Origin: Morinoia aosen
Taxonomy: Eukaryota > Arthropoda > Malacostraca > Amphipoda > Talitridae
DNA length: 64,000 nt
Direction of reading: 5' to 3'
Assembly: GCA_030386875.1 (NCBI GenBank)
Contig: CM059563.1
Span: 47,805,602-47,869,601 of the forward strand
Shown: piece after piece, positions 55,246 to 64,000 of the stretch
Position numbering within the stretch: position 1 is the stretch's first letter
How the letters are laid out: every line of letters starts with the position of its first letter
Made by a program: the position numbers and the translations under genes
Notes under the pieces: generated by a model
Seen by the model: the letters and a program-made list of their open reading frames with translations, nothing else
What the model was told of the DNA's origin: nothing
Databases searched by the model: none

Positions 55246-58200
55246 GTAAGGCAAAGTAATTTGTTCTGTGAATCGCTTTCCTTATGTTGCGTTAAGAACT
55301 TTTTAACCCTAGGAATATCAGTATGTGTACAAAGAAACAGCTGGGAATTAAAACCTTAATTTTTCAAAGAAAATGCTGAATGAGACTGCATTACCGTAAT
55401 GTTCGTTTTAAACCATTTTATTTTACCCTGGGAGACGGTTCATGAAAGCAATATTAAGGTAAAATTATATATGCACAGTTTATTTTTTGAATGCGAAAAT
55501 CCATCCTTGGGTAGCTTTGATCCTGTTCTTCAGTGACCTTCATGTCTTTGAAAGTATTGGGAAGTGAAATGACCAATTTATTGCTTCTGAGAGCAATGAT
55601 GAAGGATGTCCGGGAATATGAAAAGTTGACCACACAAAAATGTATGTGAACATTGCGAACGAACTAAGACTAAAACTGAAGGCTATTACGAAGTGAATCA
55701 TGTACAGCTTTAAAGTCTATGTCATTGTTATCACCGTACTCTTTTCGTATCACTCATGTCTTCTAGTTCATGTTGCTGAACGAAAACTGTGATTGAAATT
55801 TCAGCTGGATAAAACGCTGGACGTTTCCACCATAGCTGGAGATAGGTTTAGATACTTCAACGTAACGATATATACCGTGCCATTGACTCAAGTTTGCTCT
55901 GTGGAAAATATTTTTGCCAGCCTTTCTGATTCGTTAGCTTCTACTTGTTGTAAAAAAGGTTCTTAATTATCTGTTTTTAATTTTGGTGTTTCGTTTTACA
56001 GTCTCCAGGTAATACTTTTTGAGACGCCCGTCGGTGTTAAAAATCCTGCATACTCATGAAATTTTTCGTACGTTAATCTTTTCATTATTTCACATCTTAA
56101 AAAAAGACCATCTTGATCATTCTAATCGCTGGATCAGTTTTGAGGGATGATTCTCAACATTAGCTAATTGCTTTCCATTCAAAGTCCAGGAGGCGATGAA
56201 TTCAGAAAAAACTCTGTCAATTCTATCGCGCTCGAAAACGTAATTATTTCCATAACGTACTTTTTATGTACTGGGAGTGCTGTGCAACGTAAAAATAAAG
56301 AACAAAACTAAAGCAATGATTGGTATTAAAACGCCTTTAAACATTCATCCTATTATTTGTGTGTCGCATGAAAATTCAACTTACAGATTAAAGTTGCGGT
56401 GGAGGCAAAGAATGTTATTCATTCTTTTAAGACTAACGATTTCTGTCTCATTAAATTTCTGAGGTACTTGCCAGCTGAACAACAATTCAATAATAGTAAA
56501 TCGAAGTAAAAACTCTGTAAATGAATTTGAAGCTTGCATAATGGGAACAAAGTAACGAATTTTACCTTTATTCTTGTTGGAAACCTAGAAAATTTTCGCA
56601 GCTTGTGTGTGTTAGAAATATGTTTTTTTGAACAGGATTAGGTGAAGATGACTCCCAGTGTAAAAGATCGCATCCTGAAGATCACTTTCTCTCTCTAATT
56701 GTTTTCCATTTCTGTAGACATTCCCACCTATCCACCCCAAATGTTTTCAATCAGATTCAAGTGTAGGGAACAGGCTGGGTGATGGAAAAGAGAAACATCG
56801 TTCAATTGGAAGTCTCAATCGGGTGCTCATTGTGAATTGAGGCATTTTCCATTAAAAAAACATCCATCGCTCTTCGTCGTAGTGGATGCTCCCTGGAACA
56901 TGTCAATGTAATCAGCTGCTGTTTGACAATCCTGTACAATTTGCAAACCCATTCTGCACCATGACAGAATGTCCACCACTGCGCAGCGTAGACGTTTCTG
57001 AAGGCAGCTAGCTCTCTGTCGTGACCAAATCGGTGGAAGCCATCAGGACTGAGTAGGTTAAATAATTTTTCATCAGAGGACACATCTCTTATCTTTTCCA
57101 GCTTTACATATTTAATGCTTTTTGATGCAAACATAGGTGAAAACTCTGAACTGTGGTGCTAACTCTGAACGGTCTAATTTTTAATACTGAAGCACACCAA
57201 ACCTCTTTTAGACACCATATTTCCCACAAACCCTTTCGCCTCAGTCGTCCCCAAATGCAAATGGTTATTTTAGTACAATCGTTTTAACATCTAATCAAGT
57301 TCGTTTCCTGTTTTAACGGAAATAAGATCTCCTGTGAAAAAATGAGCTTCGTACGTTCGCTCGTTTGCCCGCTATGAGGGTTTGAAATTTGTGGGGGAAG
57401 GGGGGATTGGGGGATTGTTTTGATTTTTTAATTTCAAATAGGAATTTGGAGAATGCCATATAGGTTATGGTAATTCCTGAGTCTTTCCGTCTCCTATGAT
57501 ACCCATACCATCACTGAAGCTCAAAAACTGTAGGAGAAGAAGCATTTTGAAACCCCTACCCAAATTCCATTTTCAATGAATATCTCGTTTTCTATGAAAA
57601 AATCGTATTTTTTCACGAACAAAAAAAGCTTTCAATTTGAATTTTTTATCTGTGTACCAATTTTTATTGCTATAGGTTCAATAACAAAAAATTGCTTAAA
57701 AATGGGGGGTTTCTCTCCTCAATCAGACTGCGTATCACTTACTGTCATCCATGGAAAGACAGCAGCTTTTAATTACACTGACATGCGTTTTGTTTTCCAG
57801 GTTACCCCTCTGAAGTGTATGCATACGGCTCACAAATGTACTGGATGATCCCTGGTTTGATTCTAGGATTACTGGTGACAATACACGTCATCATTCCAGT
57901 TTTCTACGACCTTCAGTTGAAATCCATTAACGAGGTATGTCATCAGCAGATCTAATATGAAGCTAATGCCTCCGTTATTACAGTCTATAGTCGAACTCGT
58001 ATAGTTTAAGTGTGGCAGGCTCCCCCTATATCCATTCTCATCTTGAGTCCAGCGATACCCGGTATGGCTTCACAGATCACTCACGTTGTAAAACCGAATC
58101 CTCTAAATTATTTTTATGAGACCAATCAAAAACCCGCACCAAACCAAATCTTCCCTTCGCGTAGCAGGCACAGATAAATATTCCCTTGATTGTCGTTGAG

Positions 58201-61054
58201 ACAGAATGAAATGTATCAGATTATTGTTTTCAGGTATTACTAAATACTTTCCTTCGTTCACATGAAAATCGTGACTACGCCCTTCTTTTTACACTCAGAC
58301 GATTTCTCTCACATGCTTTTAAACATTTAAACATTGAAATACAACTATTCCGAGCGTTTTTTCCATATGAATTTACAATAGAAACTTTATCCTGGAGGTA
58401 TTTAGGAATATCAAGGAGAAGATTGGTATGATAGTGTTGCTAAAATCAGATGTAAACGAAATGTTTTTTCATTGGTTACTAAGAAAACCTAAATCATACA
58501 ATCTGTACATTTATACCAGATCTTGAAACATCTCGCAAAACGGTACCTCATAAGCTGAAAGAAATCACTAAAGATGAATCATATGTTTTACTTCTTCTCA
58601 GAAATACTTAAAACACCATTGCTTATAGTTGAGGTCTCGGATGATGTGAAGAGAAGCAAACGAGAACACATTTAGAGTAAACTCAGCGTATGCAATAGAA
58701 TAATAAGTAGTTTGACAACAGTACAGCAGGTCGACCAGACATTGGAAGCAATGAAGTGATTACAAAAACATTACACCCATACTTCTGTGCGCCCTAAAAC
58801 TTGAGTACATAGTTGCCAAATAGTTGCCCTTCACAGATTTAATTCATAATTCATACATGCATAAATGGAAAGAATTAAGTAGCATGAATTCCTTACTGTT
58901 GCGCAGGAGCTTGGATATATATTGAAACATCACACTAAAACTTGAACTTGCATAAGCATAATGTTTCCTTGTTCTACACAGCATGACATTTAACTTTAGA
59001 TTCTTCTGTCCGAAAGATGCGCCGCCTAAATTACGTAATTTATTTTTTTTACACCAAATGTTCCCAAATTAAATGTTTAATCATTTTTTCGTGTTGTTCT
59101 GTATATTCTAAATACTTCCAGTCTTTTTCGTTGAAAACTTTGTCTTTGAAGTGTTAGTAAAATAGTTAAGATATTAATGAGCTTCTTCTAACATGCTGCA
59201 AATTTTTTCAGTACATCATCCTTAGGTTCAAGAGCCCAGCGCTGAAGTACCTGATGCTGATTTTCAATACAATAAGCCAAGTTCTCCTTCTCGGCATCAA
59301 CCTCTACGCTCCTTCGCTCGCCCTCTCCGTGGTCACTCCGATATCATTTGAAGCTTACATCTTGATTACCGGTGTTGTCGTCACTGTGTACTGTTCTGTG
59401 GTAAGTGATATATATTTTTTGAACATTCCATTCATTGGCAGGTCTTCTGAAAGTATTGGGAATACAATTATTCAAAAGAGGAATAGCACCAATCCTTCAT
59501 TAAAAAACTTTATTTTACTTAAACTAGGCTTTACTGAGAAAATATGAAATTGTCGGTTTTATTGAAACGATTCACAGCACACACTTTCTCCAAATGAAAA
59601 TATTGAATATTGATGAATAATTCAAAACACTTATTAGAATAAGCGTAAACTATCCAGAAGATATCTCTTACAAATTCATAATGACCGCGATCTTAATTTA
59701 TTTAAGTAAATATTTAATTTAATTTTTGCTTTAATAACACAGAAATTCAGCACTCGTCCAAAAGATATTTAGTGATATTTAGTGATATTTGGTAAACAAG
59801 TTTTAGCGAGGAAGTTTCAGAATGATACATATCGTGCTCCCAGGTAACTTCTTGTTTGTCTTGTTGGCGCTGGTTTAAAACCTTCTTGCTCAAACTTTTT
59901 TAACAAATATCACTAAAACCAAATTTTATTACTGTAAAATATCCTGCAATGCAAATGTTTGTAACGTAAATTCAAATAAATATTGCGAGTAATTGTGTAA
60001 TTATATTTTATCATTTAAAACAATGAACAGCTAATATCTCAAAACCAAATTTTTTTCAAAAAATTTCATACAATAAAAAGGGTTTATTTTTCTACATGGT
60101 GTGCAATTTCGTATCTCTTGTTCTGAAACACCCTGTATTCGTAGTAAGTATTAATTGCTATACATATTTGCATAGAGTATTACCGATATGTTTAATTAAA
60201 AGTTACCCTTTTGGCTTAACAGTCATAATTACCGAAGTATAAGTACACCGAGTACAGCGCTATGGAGACCCAAGTAGCAACATTTGTGATCCCACAGAAC
60301 TTCCCTCATGATACTGAGAAATGCATTTGACTGAATTTTTGCTACAGACACAAGCAGTAATTTTCATAAAATTGTGCTTCGAAGCAATTTGGCCAAAAGA
60401 CATTCATGTATAATATCCTCTATTAGTTAATTTTACAGCAATATATTTAATTGCATAAAATGCATATGTATACATTTTTTATAAATTCATATATATATAA
60501 ATATATACGTATGCGAGTATACACACATATATTATGTAAATTGTAAATACACGTATAAATATAACTTCATTTTAACAGCTACTTTTTCATCCGGCAGAAG
60601 CAAGACCAATATGAACTTAATAACATTATAATAAATATATGATTTTGCCAGCATGCTATTTTTCTCATGAAAAAATGCAACACATGAAGTGGTAACCTAT
60701 AACTTGAAACAATTTTTTTCGATTCAGGCCAAAAAGTTCTTACGCATTTATGTACCAGTTTATGAATGTTCTAAAGCACGTAGGTTAATTAGGCACGTAC
60801 TTAAATACATTTGTATTTAAAGTACTGCCCAGCTCTGCGTACACGTTCATGCTCATATCCAAATGCTTTATGACTTTAACAAACTTTTCTTCATTGCAGG
60901 GAGGCATGAAGGCAGTCGTGTGGACAGACCTATTTCAGACAGTCCTCATATTTTTGGGGGCGGTCTTGATCGCAGTCAGCTCCTTGTCAAAAGCTGGTGG
61001 ATTGTCCAACGCTTGGCATATTGCTCGTGAGAACGGAAGACTGGCAGACATAGA
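55032..61054 (+). CDS. Gene B: tandem SLC5-family symporter paralogue, first four coding exons
   Basis: The 5-prime part of a second SLC5 sodium/solute symporter on the same strand as gene A, with exons 55032-55245, 57801-57934, 59212-59400 and 60900-61054. Exon lengths (214, 134, 189, 155) and phases match gene A exactly, apart from gene A's extra base. All four exons are open and in frame, with the landmarks FGVVDYIILA, DDFLLASGSLSP, PVFYDLQLKS and GGMKAVVWTDLFQ. No counterpart of exon 5 is seen between 61055 and 64000, so the gene should continue past the window. The acceptor before the first coding exon is unclear (AATATCAG at about 55000 is one candidate), and a non-coding first exon may exist. 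The two genes share close protein similarity but unrelated intron sequence, so the duplication is not recent. Confidence 0.9.
56640..57140 (-). mobile_element. Tc3-like transposase relic in gene B intron 1
   Basis: On the minus strand: SSDEKLFNLLSPDGFHRFGHD (first catalytic block, FSDEKxFNLDGPDG in relatives), AQWWTFCHGAEWVC, VFLMENASIHNEHP (MQDNAxIHxS), and near 56790-56700 a decayed LNLIENIWGW block. The second acidic position reads Glu (MENAS) and the frame is broken in several places. Confidence 0.75.
57801..57934 (+). CDS. Gene B coding exon 2
   Basis: Acceptor TGTTTTCCAG to 57800, donor GTATGT at 57935; 134 nt. It reads YPSEVYAYGSQMYW, close to the family consensus TPAEIYxYGTQYW, then a helix ending PVFYDLQLKSINE. 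Gene A is less conserved here (FTAETYAFGASICW). Confidence 0.93.
59212..59400 (+). CDS. Gene B coding exon 3
   Basis: Acceptor ATTTTTTCAG to 59211, donor GTAAGT at 59401; 189 nt, phase 0 at both ends. It reads YIILRFKSPALKYLMLI and continues through SVVTPISFEAYILIT to YCSV. This intact copy is the reference that exposes the extra base in gene A. Confidence 0.95.
59771..60135. repeat. Dispersed fold-back repeat, copy 2, in gene B intron 3
   Basis: The left part is a fold-back: arms 59781-59817 and 59878-59914 are imperfect reverse complements (AGTGATATTTGGTAAACAAG against CTTTTTTAACAAATATCACT). The right part shares AACAGCTAATATCTCAAAA, GTGTGCAATTTCGTAT and other words with 44735-44930. A non-coding MITE family is the likely explanation. 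Confidence 0.6.
60484..60546. repeat. TA-rich microsatellite in gene B intron 3
   Basis: Interrupted TATATA and TACACACATATAT runs. Confidence 0.7.
60900..61054 (+). CDS. Gene B coding exon 4
   Basis: Acceptor TTCATTGCAG to 60899, donor GTAAGC at 61055; 155 nt, phase 0 to 2. It opens GGMKAVVWTDLFQ and ends ARENGRLADI. The next exon is expected to start by completing a split codon (GA plus one base) beyond the window. Confidence 0.95.
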
Positions 61055-64000
61055 GTAAGCAATACATAGATTATGTTCGTCTTTTTATTCGTATGTGAAC
61101 TGTGGTGGATTTGAAGGGTCTAAATTACCGTATCTTGGTATAAATGCTGTGCATGTACTATGAAATGACTTTCACTAATTCATTTGTGTTTAAATAGCGC
61201 TTAGTACAAATCTCAAATGAAATGGGTTACTTAAAATATTAGCACGATGAGAGATTGTCTCATTTTATATCAGTGAATGTGATAGGAAAGTATTGATTCC
61301 TAACATAAGGCTATTATAACAGTTAAGAAGCTAATAATTTTTTTTTTTTAGAACAATGAACATCAAAAATTCAGAGAAAGGGTTGTTGCGAGACAAGATA
61401 GAGCGGAAAACTTCCCTTATAGATATGCTAAAATCATTTCTGTTGTTCAAATGTAAATTTAGAACGTGTTTGGAACTGAAAAAAATTTATTTTGCGTACA
61501 TAAACTTCAATTATTTTCAACTCAAGTTTACTCATTGGTAATATTGAAGAACGAACAAGCCAAACCGTTTATGTCAAAGCTTGCCGCAGCTTGCCAGCTG
61601 CTAAAATTGTTTAGACCGCTTAGACCATGGCCCATGTTCTGCAAGAGGTGGCTCGAGTTTAACCGCTCTCGATCCATCTGTGCTGATCATTTTTTTAGTG
61701 TTACTAAATTTGCTGTGTCATAACATCCAGATTTTCCAGGAAGTCACAAACCACTGTTTTAATGTATTTAAGGGGACTATCCGGGGGAAAAAAGTCCATT
61801 ATTTATCGAAGGATTTTCTGAAATCTTAACGAAATTGTAATATGATGCCTCGATTCTTTTTTGCTTGTGTATTCTCTGTAAATTAATTAAAATGTTGATT
61901 TTTTCGGAAAATCAGAAACAAAATGGGAATTACGGATATTGCATGTCCTCATACAATTTTAAAGTAACAGAACCGGCAACATGTTTTCTAGATGGCTGAA
62001 CGTGCTATCTAAAATCTGTTGAATAATATGTTTGATATTTTAATTTGCTCAATTTTAGAAATATTTGACCCCAAAATTTGACTTTTTTACTTTTATTCTC
62101 ATATAATTTTCAAACCATATCGATTGATGTATTTGCCATTCCTGTACCTTCAAAGCTGTGGGAGAAGATACATTTCAAACGACGATCAGTAGAGGTTTCC
62201 ACGACAGCCCTAATTAGCGCACGACTCAGAGCAGCTGTAGTCAAAACAAACACACCATTATAACATCAGAATTCGTTTACTGTGTGTTGTACTGTTTCTT
62301 TTTCGTGCTAAAGCATTTCAAGCGAAACCATAGGCTAGCTGTCCTGCTGAATCTCACAAGACAGCCTACAAAACAATCTCATACTGTGCGGAAGAACAGG
62401 GTCTCTCCCTCTCGTCCTAGTCAGTTTCCGCTGGGCAATGAGGGGCCTCCTGCGGAGTGTAGTTCGCGACTCAGCAAACGTACAGCCAGGCCAAGGTCAT
62501 CATTGGTTAGAGAATAAAATTTTCTAGCATCAAGTAGCAAGACAGAAGATAGATAATTTACAGATTTTCAACCCACACTGCCCCTTTCATCTCCCTGCGG
62601 TTGCACACTGTGATAATCCTTATTTATGCATCTCAAAGATCTGACAGTTCAAAGGGTGGTTTACAGACCTTGGGAAAAGTGGCGCCTTTGCAATGTGTGT
62701 GGCAACCTCTAACTGAAATTAAGTTTACAAATTTCCCAACTTTTAGATTTCAGAGCAACCTTGTCTTTAATTTTTGATGAGCTGGGAATACGATTAATTA
62801 CTGAAAATGGAGTTTCCTAATTTGATTAATGAAGCATAAATCTTTGTCTTTTCATGCTTTACCTTTACTTATGAGTAAACTTGAGTAGAAACCTTTCAAA
62901 ATCTATCATCGTAAAATAATGCTCGTATGATTTTTTTGTTTAGTCCAGTAAAAAAAATCAGAAAAATATTTTAACCATCTCAAATGATCAAAAATCATCA
63001 TTAAACTACATTTTGTCATTGTGGACGTGTAGAAATAGAAAAATAGTTAATATCTTGAACTTTAAACTGATATTTGACATTTGGTGTAGGGATTTAGTCC
63101 AATTTAAAAATGGAATGTTAAGGGTACGCATTACGTGGACGTGACAAGATCAATAATTTAATATGATTCTGATATACGCTAAAATCTCACATTCGCTGCC
63201 ATCATTCTTTATGACGCTGATTTTGATTTCACTGCTGTCACATCATTTGTTATGTGTGCGTCTTATTTATCCTATCGATGTCACTTCATCGATATTGGTG
63301 TGTCTGATGGAGCGTAAGTTTTCAACAGAATAAAATTGTTTTACGAATTATTTAATGGAATGTTAGGTATTATTCGGTGCTATCGGCTCATTATTTGGGC
63401 AAAACAATGATTCAATTTTATATGAATGAATCGTTTAATGAGACTTGTATAACGATCAACTCAGTTCGGTCATCGTAACTTCTTCATTATCTTCGGTAAG
63501 CCGTATTTTCAAGGCTATCATTAATCTGTATTTCATCATCATCATTATCAGTATCATTTGTAAACTTTTTCTCATCATTTTAACTCGCATCTGTCTCTCT
63601 CAAGTTCTTTTTATCAACTTTTCTGGCAAAAAAAAGGGTATTGGAAAGAATTCATCCATTATTCTATACTACAACAAGTAATGTCGGCTACAACATTATG
63701 TCGAGGTATATAGGAAGTAATGTCGACTACTCATCTTATATACTTAGTGGAGTTGGAACACCGGACAATCAGACATAGAAACGAAAGAAGGGAACACTCA
63801 TCTTCTTGTATGTGCGGCTCAGTTAACAGATGAGCTCGCGATGACACCACCTCGCCATGGATACATAATGACTGTAGTCAGTCATGACCGTTGTGAGCAA
63901 TAACTGAGCAGCACTTTAATGTGAGCAATATGAGCCTAAATAGTTCAAAAAGGAATTAAATGCTGCCGGCCTTCAGAACCGGCGGCGGGCTTATTCGCGC
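61055..64000 (+). other. Gene B intron 4 (start), no further exon recognised
   Basis: Begins with the GTAAGC donor of exon 4. I looked for a counterpart of gene A exon 5 (a reading such as YERQTAINSF or HQAAVQRF) and found none, although gene A has it after only 477 bases. The segments at 61750-62180 and 62390-62700 are of mixed composition without a recognised element. The last 40 bases are GC-rich with a small hairpin (GCTGCCGG / CCGGCGGC). Confidence 0.5.

Noticed and set aside
57576-57848. 90-codon plus-strand open frame
   Set aside because: It overlaps gene B exon 2 in the wrong frame and runs through its acceptor.
1-64000. LTR retrotransposons, endogenous retroviruses, Polinton-like elements or toxin genes
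   Set aside because: No paired long terminal repeats, protease, integrase, capsid or envelope motifs were recognised by eye; a profile search could still find small decayed pieces.

Overview
The window is AT-rich eukaryotic DNA from an animal, most likely an arthropod. The genes are split by GT-AG introns of about 0.4 to 4.3 kb, and the spacer DNA is full of Tc1/mariner, hAT and piggyBac-like DNA transposons, LINE fragments and a tRNA-derived SINE. I cannot name the species. No rRNA gene, convincing functional tRNA gene, CRISPR array or LTR/retrovirus-like element was seen.

The only host genes I can support are two tandem, same-strand copies of an SLC5-type sodium/solute symporter (closest in feel to the SMCT/SMVT branch that carries monocarboxylates or vitamins). 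Gene A runs from 8793 to 24560 in 11 coding exons and would encode about 603 residues with a full SLC5 fold. Its exon 3 carries one extra base compared with gene B, which puts a TGA in frame after about 162 residues; the other ten exons read cleanly. Gene B starts at 55032. Its first four coding exons (to 61054) have the same lengths and intron phases as gene A, and the rest should lie beyond the right edge. The pair looks like an old tandem duplication whose introns and 30-kb spacer were then filled by transposons.

Layout: 1-2340, decayed LINE with a recognisable endonuclease domain; 2340-8790, mostly featureless, with a 23-bp minisatellite and one SINE; 8793-24560, gene A, with a TTAA-flanked MITE, a Tc1 relic, a possible LINE relic and inverted repeats in its introns; 24830-55030, transposon-rich spacer with a Tc1 tail, a Tc1/mariner-type element with a nested LINE end, fold-back elements, a repeat block, two more SINE copies, a 2.2-kb hAT element with a nested SINE, a mariner relic, three LINE pieces in two families, satellites, and a mariner copy with two 3-prime ends nested in LINE 3-prime sequence; 55032-61054, start of gene B, with a Tc3-like relic and a dispersed fold-back repeat in its introns; 61055-64000, gene B intron with no recognised exon.

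I found no convincing undescribed biological system. The points most worth following up are the gene A frameshift, the mariner with two like ends, the hAT element with TATGCA-rich ends, the MITE landing next to a splice branch region, and a pair of almost identical 115-bp inverted repeats.
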